Positions 54,192 to 64,000 are shown, numbered from the stretch's first letter. The stretch is 64,000 bases of DNA from Bacteroidota bacterium (GCA_016711825.1 JADJSG010000006.1:682001-746000), one strand, 5' to 3'. Made by a program: numbers and translations. The notes: generated by a model from the letters alone, not told the origin.

Positions 54192-54602
54192 AGAGCCTAG
54201 CATACAATAGATAGCTTTTGTAAGTAATATTTAGTCCCTGAAAAAAGGGGGAATACTATGTATACAAAATGCATTTACAATATGGTATGATTAATATCAG
54301 TATTATGCATTCACATTATTACATGATAGCTGCTAACAATTTGACTAACTTTAATGTGTCATTGGTATAACATTAATTTTCAAATGATCAAAAATGAATG
54401 TATCAGAGGTATTCATATTTAATATTATAAACATATAGACACTGAAGGATGCAATGCTTCAATCCATTTTAAATAGAATATTCAAATCAATCTTTATGGA
54501 ATTAACGCATCTTTGTATCTTATACCGAATATCATTTTAACGAGTCTAAAAATATTGGTTTAAAACCTACATACATAACCTATCAATAAAAACATAACAT
54601 CT
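54192..54602. other. Intergenic, no gene seen
   Basis: About 410 AT-rich bases before the A2M gene. A CATCTTTG sequence near 54508 is a one-base variant of the -7 box and would give a leader of about 85 nt. No open frame or strong hairpin is supported. Confidence 0.5.
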
Positions 54603-57600
54603 ATGCGAAAAATAATCCTCATGCTATTGATCATAGCAATAAGTCAACAAACAGATGCTCAAAACAATATGAACCCAAAATATGATGTAAAATGGAAAGC
54701 CGTTGAAGCTGCATTTCAAAAAGGATTAAACAAGACCGCTCAATCAGAGATTGAAGCTATCTTAAAAATGGCAAAGGCAGAAAATAATACCGAACAAACC
54801 ATTAAAGCATTATGCAATTATAGAGTAAGCCTGCAGGATAGGGATGAGAAATCGCGTTTGAACGATCTATTATTTTTTGAAAAAGAAATAAAAACGTCCA
54901 CCTTTCCAACCAAACAATTGCTACATTCTATGCTGGGTGATTTGTACTGGACTTATTACCAGGAAAACCGATGGAAAATATTAGATAGAACTAAAGTCGA
55001 AAATACAACAGATCCCAATTCAACACCTACACTAGCCATCGAAACCTGGTCAGCTGATGATTTTTACCAGGAAGCCAATAAAAACTTTATGGCCTCTTTA
55101 ACCGAATCAACATTATCAAAGGCATATCCAATCAAAAATGTAAATATTTTATTTGAACCTGGTAAAAATACCGATAAACTTCGACCAACATTATACGATT
55201 TGTTAGTGCATAGAGCCATCGACTATTTTTCAAACGATGAAAATGAATTGACAAAACCGGCTAATACGTTTGAAATAAATGATGAAAATGCTATAGCTCC
55301 TGCAAGCACTTTTATCAAAACAAATTTTAAAACAAACGACAAAACGTCTCAAAAATACCATGTCCTTACATTATATCAAGATATTCTATCGTTTCATGAA
55401 AATGATGCTGACCCCAGTGCACTGATTGATGCAGACATTGCACGCATTCAATATGTCTATGAAAATAGTATCTCTAAAACGAAAAATGAAAGCTATAAAA
55501 AAGCATTAAAATACATAGCAGACACCTATCCATCCAACGAACAAGCCGCCATGGCAAACGTATTATATGCTGAAACTTTTATACAAGGCGGTCAACATGT
55601 AGGTCGTAAAGGATATTTCAATTCAAGTATAGATGAAAGTAAAATCAATTATGTAGAAGCTAAAAGATTGTGTGAAGCCATTATCGCTAAATTCCCTCAT
55701 AGCGAAGCATCTTCAAGAGCTGAAAGTATATTACAACAAATTGAACAACGAAGTTTGGGCATTAACGTAGAAAAGGTAATTGTACCTAATCAACCCTCAT
55801 TGGCTAAAATCATTTATAAAGAAGTAAAAACCTTGTATTGTAAAATAGTTCCTTTAACTATTCAAGAAATGAAAGATAAAACCTATGATTATAACAACGA
55901 TTATCAGGCAATTGTAAGCAAAAAAGGGATCAAAAACTGGTCGGTGAATTTGCCAGACAAACATGATTATAAAGGACATTCTACCGAAATAAAAATAGAT
56001 GCTTTGCCACTGGGAACTTATGCGGTTATTATATCGGAAGATGCAAATTTTGATTACAAAAAACATTATGCAACGGCATTTTTACGTGTATCAAACTTAG
56101 CCAATGTGCAAATGACCGAACAAGATAAAAATGGTACGGGTATTTATATCGTTAATAGAACAACGGGTGAACCTATTGAAAATGTATCGATCAAAACATG
56201 GGTTCATTATTATGATTATAGTACTCGCAAATACAAAGCCAAACAAGGACCAAGCTTCACCACAAACAAAGAGGGTTATGCCAACATGCAGCGAACGAAT
56301 CCACATGAAGGTGGTTACGCATTAGAATTGAGCAAAGGAGATGATGTATTGTTTTTAGATGATAATTTCTATATCAACGAATATAACCAACAACCCGATA
56401 ACGATTATGTACGCACTTTTTTATTTACAGACAGAAGTATTTACAGACCAGGACAAACCATCTATTTTAAAGGTATTACTGTAATGCAAAAGACAAGAGG
56501 AGAAAATAAATCATACGAAGTACTCAAAGATCGAAAAACATCCGTCACATTAAAAGATGCCAATTACCAGGAAGTTAAGACCATTGAATTAACGACCAAT
56601 GAATATGGATCCTTTACAGGAACCTTTGTAGCACCTGAAGGATTATTAACCGGACAATTTCAAATAGTGGCCGAAAGTGGTCAAACCTACTTCAATATTG
56701 AAGAATACAAACGTCCCAAATTTGAAGTAAGCTACGATACCTTAAAAGGCAGCTATCAATTAAATGATATCATAAAAATAAAAGGCATAGCCAAAGCGTA
56801 TGCAGGCAATAATATTGATGCTGCAACTGTAAAATATCGTGTAGTACGTAATGCCCGTTTCCCATATTATTGGTGTTTTTATAGATGGGGTCAGCCATCA
56901 AGTCCGTCTATGGAAATTGCCCATGGATCCACAAAAACAAAAAATGATGGCACTTTTGACATTGACTTTAAAGCCATCGCAGATGAAAGTATTGACCCGC
57001 AAACCAAACCCATCTTTGATTATACCGTATATGCGGATGTAACTGATTTGAATGGGGAAACAAGAAGTGGTGAAACACAGGTATCTGTTGCTTATGAAAG
57101 TCTATGGTTGAAAATTGAAACACCCGAACAAGTCGATTACAACAATTTCAATGCAGTAAAAGTTTTTTCAACCAATTTGGCAAACACCTATATCCCCACA
57201 CAGGTTACTTTAACGCTCAAAAAATTGGTTTCGCCTACCAAAACATATCGCAAGCGTATGTGGGATAAAGTAGAAATCAATGCAATCTCTGAAACAGATT
57301 TTAGAAAAGATTTTCCTTTAGACGAATACAACAATGAAAATGATTATTTGCAATGGGCTACCGAACGTATCGTATGGACAAAAACCTTTACCACTACAAA
57401 AGAAGGGCTGGAATATTTACAAAAAACAGGCGCTAATCAAGGTTGGTTTGTGCTTGAAGCAAAAGCAACAGACCAAAATGGGAATGAAGTATTGGATAAA
57501 AAATATATTCGTCTATCAAGTTTTGCCCATGCAGAGGCATTGCCCAATGAACATTTATTAGTCACCAAAGTGAAGATGCTTGCAGCACCTGGTGAAACCG

Positions 57601-60600
57601 CTACAATACATCTATCAGTGCCCTATGAAAAAGTGTATACATTATGTCATTACCTTAAACAAACACAAATCATGGAAGTGAACAATGCTAAAAAAGCTGG
57701 ATTTGCTTCTGGTGAAAAAACGGAATGGTTGACCCTCGACAGAAATAAAACATTTGAATTTAAAATAACAGAAGCAGATTATGGCGGATTTTATTTGTTG
57801 GGCTGGTATATCAAAAACAATCGCTACTATGCATACAATGAATTTATTGATGTGCCTTGGAACAATAAAGCATTAAAAATTTCATTGCAAACATTTAGAG
57901 ATAAAATGTTGCCTGGTAGTCAGCAGGAATGGACATTAAAAATAAGTGGTCACCAAAAAGAAAGTGTAAGTGCAGAAATATTAGCAACGATGTACGATGC
58001 AAGTCTAGATGCCTTTAAACCTCATCAATGGCAGGGTTTCGATTTCTTTCGTGCCAGGTATAACAAGATACATTTTAATACCGCTTCTAACTTTCAAATC
58101 GAATCGGGTAGACCGTTCTATTTTGGTGGATTTAAAGAAGTGCATCCTTATGAAAAAACGTATAGAAGTTTAAAATGGTGGGGATTAAATAATGGCGGCA
58201 CTTATTATATGTTAGACGGCATAAGGATGAAAGGTGGAAGAGGTGTAATACGTGAAGGAGGCGTAACTATGAATGATATAGGAACAGACGCACCCGCTCC
58301 CATGATGACAAAATCGGTGGCATTAGGTAAAGCAAATGAATCAGAGGATGAGTCGTTCAAATTGCCCAATGTAATCATGCAATCACCCTCTAAAGAAGAA
58401 TCAGCCAATTCACCGATTCCCTTGCGTTCAAATTTTGCAGAAACTGCATTTTTCTTCCCACAAATACATACTGATACAGAAGGAAATATATTATTAAAAT
58501 TCAAAGCGCCAGATGCACTCACCCGTTGGAAATTGATGGCCTTTGCACATACCAAAGAAATACAAAGTGGTTCACTAACTGAAACTTCCACTACCTCAAA
58601 AGAATTGATGATTGTTCCCAACACCCCTCGATTTTTTAGAGAAGGTGATAAAATGATTTATAGTGCTAAAGTAACTAATTTAAGTGAAAAGGACATTCAG
58701 GGTAAAGTAACATTACAATTGATAGATGCCATTTCAGAAAATGTACAAGATAGTTTATTTAAAAACCATGCAAATGTTGTTACGCTTAATATAAAAAAAG
58801 GTCAAAGTGAGCGAGTAGAATGGCGTATTGAAATACCCACCGGGTTTACACACCCTATTAAAATCATTACCATGGCAGAAGCGGGCGATTTCTCAGATGG
58901 AGAACAAAATATAGTGCCTGTATTACTCAACTCCATGTTAGTAACTGAAACATTGCCATTACCGGTTCGGATGAATACAAGCAAAGATTTTACGTTTAAA
59001 AATTTATTAAATGCAAGTAAATCAAATACCATCAGGCACTATAATTTAACGTTAGAGTATACAAGTAACCCAGCTTGGTATGCTGTGCAAGCCTTGCCTT
59101 ATTTAACGGATTATCCTTACGAATGTGCTGAACAAACGTTTAATCGTTATTATGCCAATGCATTGGCTACACATATTGCCAATGCCAGTCCAAAAGTAAA
59201 AGAGATTTTCTCCACCTGGGAAAATAAAGATACCGCCGCATTGCTCTCAAACTTGCAAAAAAATCAAGCGTTGAAGTCGGCATTATTGCAAGAAACCCCC
59301 TGGGTATTAGAAGCTAAAAATGAAACGGAACAAAAACGGAATCTGGCCAATTTATTTAACCTGAGCAGAATGAGCAAAGAACTTGAACGTACAGTACGTG
59401 AGCTAGAAAATATGCAAACACCAAATGGCGGTTTTACCTGGTTTAAGGGCATGCCCGATGATCGGTTTATGACACAATATATCCTTACAGGTATTGGTCG
59501 TCTGATGCATTTGGGTATTGCAGAAGTAGGCAGCGAACGACGCATTTTACAAATTGTAGAAAGGGCATTACCCTATTTAGATGCACGTATCAAAGAAGAT
59601 TACGATGAATTGAAAAAAAATGCCCGAGACTTAAACCTTGCCTATATTGATTATACCCATATACAATATTTATATATGCGTTCATTTTTTAAGGAAAATG
59701 AAGTATCAGCAGCAAGTAAAACAGCATTCGAATATTATAAAAAACAAGCAGCCACCTATTGGTTAAAAGGCAATAAATATATGCAAGGCATGACCGCTTT
59801 AGCCCTGAATAGATGGGATGATAAAACCACACCTAAAAACATTCTTCAATCACTGCGTGAAAATGCCATACGTAATGAAGAAATGGGGATGTATTGGAAA
59901 GAAAATACTGGAAGTTGGTGGTGGTATGAAGCACCTATAGAAACACAAAGTTTGCTTGTAGAGGTATTTAAAGAAATTGGTGGCGATGATCAAGAAGTAG
60001 ATGAATTGAAAATCTGGTTGTTGAAAAATAAACAAACACAACATTGGAAAACAAGCAAGGCAACTGCTGATGCTGTGTATGCCTTATTATTGAATGGAAC
60101 GTATTGGCTATCAACACAGCCAGATGTAAGTATTCAGTTAGGGAATAAAACAATACTCAGTAAAGAACAAAAACAAGAAGCAGGTACTGGGTATTTTAAA
60201 ATGAGTATACCCCAGGATGAAATCAATGCAGGGATGGGCAAAATACATGTAGATGTAAAAAACAATGCATCTGTTGGCAAAGACATAGGCGGTACCACTT
60301 GGGGTGCTGTGTATTGGCAATATTTCGAACAATTAGATAAAATCGAAAGTCATGAAACACCGCTTTCTTTGAAAAAACAATTGTTTAAAATAAGTCTTAC
60401 AGATAAAGGAGAAGTGTTGACGCCTATAACTGAAAACAGTCCATTGAATATAGGTGATAAAGTAAAAGTTAGAATTGAATTACGAGTTGATAGAGCCATG
60501 GAATATGTGCATATGAAAGATATGAGGGGCGCTTGTTTTGAACCTATCAATGTATTGAGCAATTATAAATACCAGGGAGGTTTGGGTTATTATGAAGCAA

Positions 60601-60779
60601 CAAAAGACGCCTCCACCAATTTCTTTTTCAGTTGGTTAAACAAAGGCACCTATGTATTTGAATATCCTATGTTTGTGACTAACCAAGGTGATTATTCAAA
60701 TGGTATTGCAACCATACAGTGTATGTACGCGCCAGAATATAGTAGTCATAGCGAAGGGATACGAGTAATTGTGAAATAG
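54603..60779 (+). CDS. Alpha-2-macroglobulin family protein
   Basis: A 2058-residue secreted protein, the largest in the window. Signal peptide (MRKIILMLLIIAISQQTDA, then Q); N-terminal TPR-like helices to about 400; macroglobulin domains including MG2 with TDRSIYRPGQTIYFKGITVM near 610; the A2M domain at about 1275 (FFFPQIHTDTEGNILLKFKA, then PDALTRWKLMAF); the thioester motif ECAEQTFNRYYANALATHI with Cys1508 and Gln1511; and the alpha-alpha toroid of the thioester domain. A2M proteins trap attacking proteases by a conformational change after bait cleavage. A segment at about 1200-1215 (YYMLDGIRMKGGRGVI) resembles a TonB-receptor plug. No pbpC-like transglycosylase gene follows, unlike the common proteobacterial pair. 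Confidence 0.9.
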   Translation: MRKIILMLLIIAISQQTDAQNNMNPKYDVKWKAVEAAFQKGLNKTAQSEIEAILKMAKAENNTEQTIKALCNYRVSLQDRDEKSRLNDLLFFEKEIKTSTFPTKQLLHSMLGDLYWTYYQENRWKILDRTKVENTTDPNSTPTLAIETWSADDFYQEANKNFMASLTESTLSKAYPIKNVNILFEPGKNTDKLRPTLYDLLVHRAIDYFSNDENELTKPANTFEINDENAIAPASTFIKTNFKTNDKTSQKYHVLTLYQDILSFHENDADPSALIDADIARIQYVYENSISKTKNESYKKALKYIADTYPSNEQAAMANVLYAETFIQGGQHVGRKGYFNSSIDESKINYVEAKRLCEAIIAKFPHSEASSRAESILQQIEQRSLGINVEKVIVPNQPSLAKIIYKEVKTLYCKIVPLTIQEMKDKTYDYNNDYQAIVSKKGIKNWSVNLPDKHDYKGHSTEIKIDALPLGTYAVIISEDANFDYKKHYATAFLRVSNLANVQMTEQDKNGTGIYIVNRTTGEPIENVSIKTWVHYYDYSTRKYKAKQGPSFTTNKEGYANMQRTNPHEGGYALELSKGDDVLFLDDNFYINEYNQQPDNDYVRTFLFTDRSIYRPGQTIYFKGITVMQKTRGENKSYEVLKDRKTSVTLKDANYQEVKTIELTTNEYGSFTGTFVAPEGLLTGQFQIVAESGQTYFNIEEYKRPKFEVSYDTLKGSYQLNDIIKIKGIAKAYAGNNIDAATVKYRVVRNARFPYYWCFYRWGQPSSPSMEIAHGSTKTKNDGTFDIDFKAIADESIDPQTKPIFDYTVYADVTDLNGETRSGETQVSVAYESLWLKIETPEQVDYNNFNAVKVFSTNLANTYIPTQVTLTLKKLVSPTKTYRKRMWDKVEINAISETDFRKDFPLDEYNNENDYLQWATERIVWTKTFTTTKEGLEYLQKTGANQGWFVLEAKATDQNGNEVLDKKYIRLSSFAHAEALPNEHLLVTKVKMLAAPGETATIHLSVPYEKVYTLCHYLKQTQIMEVNNAKKAGFASGEKTEWLTLDRNKTFEFKITEADYGGFYLLGWYIKNNRYYAYNEFIDVPWNNKALKISLQTFRDKMLPGSQQEWTLKISGHQKESVSAEILATMYDASLDAFKPHQWQGFDFFRARYNKIHFNTASNFQIESGRPFYFGGFKEVHPYEKTYRSLKWWGLNNGGTYYMLDGIRMKGGRGVIREGGVTMNDIGTDAPAPMMTKSVALGKANESEDESFKLPNVIMQSPSKEESANSPIPLRSNFAETAFFFPQIHTDTEGNILLKFKAPDALTRWKLMAFAHTKEIQSGSLTETSTTSKELMIVPNTPRFFREGDKMIYSAKVTNLSEKDIQGKVTLQLIDAISENVQDSLFKNHANVVTLNIKKGQSERVEWRIEIPTGFTHPIKIITMAEAGDFSDGEQNIVPVLLNSMLVTETLPLPVRMNTSKDFTFKNLLNASKSNTIRHYNLTLEYTSNPAWYAVQALPYLTDYPYECAEQTFNRYYANALATHIANASPKVKEIFSTWENKDTAALLSNLQKNQALKSALLQETPWVLEAKNETEQKRNLANLFNLSRMSKELERTVRELENMQTPNGGFTWFKGMPDDRFMTQYILTGIGRLMHLGIAEVGSERRILQIVERALPYLDARIKEDYDELKKNARDLNLAYIDYTHIQYLYMRSFFKENEVSAASKTAFEYYKKQAATYWLKGNKYMQGMTALALNRWDDKTTPKNILQSLRENAIRNEEMGMYWKENTGSWWWYEAPIETQSLLVEVFKEIGGDDQEVDELKIWLLKNKQTQHWKTSKATADAVYALLLNGTYWLSTQPDVSIQLGNKTILSKEQKQEAGTGYFKMSIPQDEINAGMGKIHVDVKNNASVGKDIGGTTWGAVYWQYFEQLDKIESHETPLSLKKQLFKISLTDKGEVLTPITENSPLNIGDKVKVRIELRVDRAMEYVHMKDMRGACFEPINVLSNYKYQGGLGYYEATKDASTNFFFSWLNKGTYVFEYPMFVTNQGDYSNGIATIQCMYAPEYSSHSEGIRVIVK

Positions 60780-61079
60780 CAGGGAATAGAACACGGAGGG
60801 GAACATGGATTATTTAAGATTGGAGGAATTTACACGGAAGAATAAAATCTTGAGCGCAAGGGGAACACGGATTGGAGGGATTCAAATGATTTTCACAGAG
60901 TAATAAAAATATTAGAATACAGATAAAGTGTGATTTGAGAGATTCGCACGGATGAAAAAAGATACACGATGGGAAAGGGTTAGATTAATATTCTTAAATT
61001 TTGAATTAGTAGACAATCAAAATTTAAAGTTTAGTAGGAAGCATGGTAGGAATCCGTTTAGAAACTTAAAAAATAATAT
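60780..61079. repeat. Intergenic with degenerate ACACGGA repeats
   Basis: About 300 bases with several short related units (ACACGGAGGGGAACATGGAT, ACACGGAAGAATAAAATC, ACACGGATTGGAGGGATTC, GCACGGATGAAAAAAGATAC). Similar sequence occurs at 50067..50110. No gene is seen. Confidence 0.5.
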
Positions 61080-61087
61080 TATCTTTG
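61080..61087 (+). promoter_or_regulatory. -7 box for alpha/beta hydrolase gene
   Basis: TATCTTTG ends only 4 nt before the ATG at 61092, so transcription should start at or just before the start codon. The clearest leaderless candidate in the window. Confidence 0.55.
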
Positions 61088-61091
61088 ATAA

Positions 61092-62027
61092 ATGAAAAAA
61101 CTCTTTTTACTACTCATTATTTGTATGCCTTTCTTAACAAACGCTCATGGATTTGATGAAAGCGAATTGGTAATTAATGCTACAGGGGTGCAATTATCAG
61201 GTACCCTCACCTTACCTGCACATGCTCATGGCAATATGCCCCTGGTGATTATCATTGCTGGCAGTGGTCCTACAGATAGAGACTGCAACGGTCAAGGATT
61301 TAAAAGTGATGCCTACAAAAAAATGGCTGCACAGTTTGCATTAAATGGCATTGCTACTTTTAGATATGACAAAAGAGGAGTGGGCAAAAGCATTGTTGCC
61401 AACATGAAGGAAGAAGATTTACTGTTTAGCCAATCGATATCAGATGCCCAGTCAGTGATTGCAAACTTTGAAAAAGATACACGTTTCAGTAAAATCATCA
61501 TTGCAGGACATAGTGAAGGGTCTTTAGTTGGTATGATGTGTGCACAAGCAAATCATAAATACATTTCAATTGCGGGTGTAAGTAAACAAGCTCATGACTT
61601 ATTAAAAATACAATTGAAAGGTAAATTAGGTGATTTAGAAAAATCTACCTTTTTAAAATTAGATAGTTTAGCAAATGGTCAGGACATTGCTTGCGATAAT
61701 CCCATGTTGATGTCTCTTTTCAGACCATCTGTATTGCCCTATCTAAAATCATGGTTTAAAATAAATCCAGTTGATGAAATTAAAAAAGTGAAATGTCCGA
61801 TTCTCATAATTAATGGTACTAAAGATTTACAGGTTGCTGAAATAAATGCACAATCCCTTAAAGAAGCCAATCCAAAATCGACCTTATTGATTGTACCAGA
61901 TATGAATCATTGTTTAACCGAAATAGCTTCTGACAAACAAGAAGATAATCTAGCTTCCTATAACAAACCCGAACTAGCGCTTTCAAAAAAAATGATAGAT
62001 AGCATGATCTTGTTTATAATTCAATAA
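61092..62027 (+). CDS. Secreted alpha/beta hydrolase (S33-type esterase/peptidase-like)
   Basis: A 311-residue alpha/beta hydrolase with a signal peptide (MKKLFLLLIICMPFLTNAHG). Motifs: VQLSGTLTLPAHAHGNMPLV, the oxyanion-hole region IIAGSGPTDRDCNGQGFKSD, ATFRYDKRGVGKSI, the nucleophile elbow IIAGHSEGSLVG (Ser141), an acid at NGTKDLQV and the catalytic His in VPDMNHCLTEI. The likely location is periplasmic. Substrate unknown; relatives are esterases or proline-type aminopeptidases. Transcription ends at a strong terminator shared with the convergent gene. Confidence 0.88.
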   Translation: MKKLFLLLIICMPFLTNAHGFDESELVINATGVQLSGTLTLPAHAHGNMPLVIIIAGSGPTDRDCNGQGFKSDAYKKMAAQFALNGIATFRYDKRGVGKSIVANMKEEDLLFSQSISDAQSVIANFEKDTRFSKIIIAGHSEGSLVGMMCAQANHKYISIAGVSKQAHDLLKIQLKGKLGDLEKSTFLKLDSLANGQDIACDNPMLMSLFRPSVLPYLKSWFKINPVDEIKKVKCPILIINGTKDLQVAEINAQSLKEANPKSTLLIVPDMNHCLTEIASDKQEDNLASYNKPELALSKKMIDSMILFIIQ

Positions 62028-62051
62028 AAGATTTTTAAGACCCTACGTAAT

Positions 62052-62083
62052 AAAAAATGACCGCTATTTGCGGTCATTTTTTT
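62052..62083. terminator. Bidirectional intrinsic terminator
   Basis: AAAAAATGACCGC (62052..62064) pairs with GCGGTCATTTTTT (62070..62082) across a 5-nt loop. A runs on one side and T runs on the other let it stop both convergent genes. Confidence 0.9.
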
Positions 62084-62102
62084 ATAAATTTAATGAAAGG
62101 TA

Positions 62103-63998
62103 TTAATGACTTACAATAACTTTTTTGGTAAGATTCCCTACATCTGATTTCAACGTCAAATGATAAATACCATTGGGTAATTCAGCAACCTGAATCACAT
62201 CATTGATTTTATCAGATTTTGCAAATCTTTTGGTATAGATGTTTCTTCCAAATAAATCCGTAAGTACCATTTCTATATCAGAATCAACGGTACCTGTATA
62301 AGCTACATTGATTTGATTACTTGAAGGATTTGGAGAAATGATGATGGCACCTGCATCAGTAAAATCATTGATTTGATTTACCACACCATATCTTAAATTG
62401 ATATTGTCGATATACAAATTATTACCATAACCACTTTTGCCAACAAATTTAACCAATACATCAGCTTGTCCGATTAAGCTATTTAAACTGATAGAATATC
62501 CTTTCCATTGTGCAGCTGTTGGTGTAAAAGCAGATGCAGAAGCAGGGGCTGTAGCAAGATTCACACCACTGCTTTCCCAAATTGTTTGCCATGAAGTACC
62601 ACAATTTGTAGAAGCTAATATTTGAAGGGTATCATACAAACTATTACCTCCAGATGTATAATAGGTATATGCACCATAAAAATCTAACGAAGCGGCTGTT
62701 TGACCAGCAAGATTAATATTTGATTTTGGTAAATAAAGGTCTAAAGCACCAGAAGTGATTTCATAAAATTCTGATTCAGCAGAACCACTTCCTCCACCTT
62801 GAGAAGCACCGGCTCTTTTCCAAATTTCTGAACCTACAGATGCTATAGTACCAAATCCAGCAGGCGGAAAATTAACAGAAGAAAAATCTTGGGTTAAAGG
62901 TATCGCTACTGCCGTAGGATAGGTAATAAAATTTTTCCTGATAGGGCTTGCTTGATTTGTCAAGGCAGCAATCGCATTGGGAGATGATAAATAACAACTG
63001 TAGAAATGACTTCCGTTGCTTAAACCAGTAAGTGCAGGTAAAGTTGCATTCGCTGTAGAGCCAGGTGTTAAACTTCCACTCCAATTTTGGGTTTGATAAG
63101 CTGCTCCATCTAAACTATAATTGATAACACATGATGTTAAAGTAACTGAACCTTGGTTTTCAATAGAAATAGAAGGGTTTGCATTGTTTACACAACTAAC
63201 ATTTTGAATACCTGTAATGGTCAAATCAGATGCATAGGGTGGTTTGCTAAAGGCTGCCTGATGAACTACTTTACTCGTTGCATCTTGTACAAATGCAACA
63301 ACACCCAATTGTGTTTTAGCATATACATAAGCAGGAACCGCGATTGTCCATGTAAAGTTAACTACCTGACCAGGAGTCATATTTGCCAGGGTAGTACCAT
63401 TGGCATCTGGATGCATCTTTCTCATTACATGTTCAAATTTAGCTTCGCCATTTGTACCAGGAGCTGCTGGAAACGTAATTAAACTTTCATTTAAAGCCAG
63501 ATGAAGTTTTAAATTTCCTGACATCGCCTGTGAAGCTGTAATGGTTAAATTAACGATCACAGAATCTGTAGCAGCATTGAAACTGTGGGTTAAGTTCATC
63601 GAAATGGGTGATGGTATTGCATACTCGTTGTCAATTTGCAATTGAGTCAATGCTGCAGGAGCACCTGCATAAGCATTTGGTGTAGCTGGCATTTTACTGG
63701 TATCACCATCCATCACACCCATAGGTACGCCGGTAACTCCATAAACAGATACGCGGGTGGCTACATCTGTTGGGTTTGCAGCATTCATAGGATCTGTACC
63801 TGGCCATGAGGTTTGGTATTTAAGCGGTATCACCTTAGTTGCATTTTGCGCTAATAAAGCATTAAAAGCGGGGTTTTGCGCTGCACAAGGGGGGCAACTA
63901 GCATTTGTAAATTCTTCGATGAGAACCATACGTTGCACTTGTGCGTTTGCAGTAAGCAGGGTGCCTGCTGCAAAAAAAGAAAGTAGCATTTTTTTCAT
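62103..63998 (-). CDS. Omp28-like T9SS protein with thioredoxin-like CPPC domain
   Basis: A 631-residue secreted protein, complete (start codon 2 bp from the window end). Signal peptide (MKKMLLSFFAAGTLLTANA, then Q); an Omp28-related domain to about 240 that begins with MVLIEEFTNASCPPCAAQNP, a thioredoxin-like CPPC centre, and contains LKYQTSWPGTDPMNAANPTD and GVTGVPMGVMDGDTSK; a linker domain with a Cys pair (NVSCVNNANPSISIENQGSV); a jelly-roll binding module (INLAGQTAASLDFYGAYTYY, then VLVKFVGKSGYGNNLYIDNI); and a type A sorting domain (AIIISPNPSSNQINVAYT). It may act as a surface-exposed disulfide or metal-handling protein; no activity is proven for the family. Confidence 0.88.
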   Translation of the reverse strand: MKKMLLSFFAAGTLLTANAQVQRMVLIEEFTNASCPPCAAQNPAFNALLAQNATKVIPLKYQTSWPGTDPMNAANPTDVATRVSVYGVTGVPMGVMDGDTSKMPATPNAYAGAPAALTQLQIDNEYAIPSPISMNLTHSFNAATDSVIVNLTITASQAMSGNLKLHLALNESLITFPAAPGTNGEAKFEHVMRKMHPDANGTTLANMTPGQVVNFTWTIAVPAYVYAKTQLGVVAFVQDATSKVVHQAAFSKPPYASDLTITGIQNVSCVNNANPSISIENQGSVTLTSCVINYSLDGAAYQTQNWSGSLTPGSTANATLPALTGLSNGSHFYSCYLSSPNAIAALTNQASPIRKNFITYPTAVAIPLTQDFSSVNFPPAGFGTIASVGSEIWKRAGASQGGGSGSAESEFYEITSGALDLYLPKSNINLAGQTAASLDFYGAYTYYTSGGNSLYDTLQILASTNCGTSWQTIWESSGVNLATAPASASAFTPTAAQWKGYSISLNSLIGQADVLVKFVGKSGYGNNLYIDNINLRYGVVNQINDFTDAGAIIISPNPSSNQINVAYTGTVDSDIEMVLTDLFGRNIYTKRFAKSDKINDVIQVAELPNGIYHLTLKSDVGNLTKKVIVSH

Positions 63999-64000
63999 TG

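Overview
The window is AT-rich, gene-dense DNA from a member of the Bacteroidota. The evidence is the recurring -7 promoter box TAnnTTTG upstream of many genes, nine secreted proteins (one of them decayed) that end in a Por/type IX secretion (T9SS) type A sorting domain with a PNP motif, Bacteroidota-typical families (DUF5606, GWxTD, WbqC-like, Omp28-like, DPP III lipoprotein), and a futalosine-pathway mqnA. A Chitinophagales- or Sphingobacteriales-like organism is my best guess, but the lineage cannot be fixed from sequence alone. I see no tRNA, rRNA, CRISPR array, intact insertion sequence or prophage.

Layout. 1-1.7 kb: 3' end of a large T9SS cargo gene and an overlapping small secreted Lys-rich peptide. 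2-10.8 kb: mqnA, then a tandem array of three BspA-like (DUF285, 25-residue repeat) T9SS surface proteins with near-identical promoters and a recombined duplication block. 10.8-14.8 kb: an oligopeptide-type binding lipoprotein, a repeat-rich intergenic region with a nested inverted-repeat element, a PLP-dependent arginine/ornithine/diaminopimelate-type decarboxylase and a WbqC-like protein. 14.8-18.9 kb: a divergently transcribed five-gene operon (GWxTD protein, LEA14-like lipoprotein, divergent Lgt-like membrane protein, cysteine-rich radical SAM enzyme of the tetraether/membrane-spanning-lipid synthase type, small membrane protein). This is the best candidate for an under-described system here, possibly envelope lipid modification. 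19.4-21.1 kb: a small T9SS protein and a C1q-domain protein ending in a strong terminator. 21-24 kb: minus-strand operon of a TlpA-like lipoprotein, pyrD and terC. 24.5-31 kb: dnaX (apparent slippage at a run of ten A), a GNAT, a YkgJ-like protein, valS and a small exported protein. 31-38.6 kb: a GNAT-fold protein, a frameshifted LTA-synthase-like sulfatase, a T9SS esterase and DPP III. 39-47 kb: a CotH-kinase/lamin-tail T9SS protein, a DUF5606 protein, gcvH, a VanZ-like protein and a decayed T9SS cargo gene. 47-54 kb: threonine aldolase, mnmG (carrying two perfect parS palindromes), a Tat-signal class V aminotransferase fold, an outer-membrane barrel and glnS. 54.6-64 kb: a 2058-residue alpha-2-macroglobulin, an alpha/beta hydrolase and an Omp28-like T9SS protein.

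How it works together. The surface layer dominates: T9SS cargo, lipoproteins and an A2M, mixed with housekeeping genes. Several genes have a -7 box ending only 4-8 nt before the ATG, so their transcripts should be leaderless or nearly so. Two perfect parS sites plus a third degenerate one lie inside mnmG and suggest that this part of the chromosome is a ParB loading region, usually found near the replication origin.
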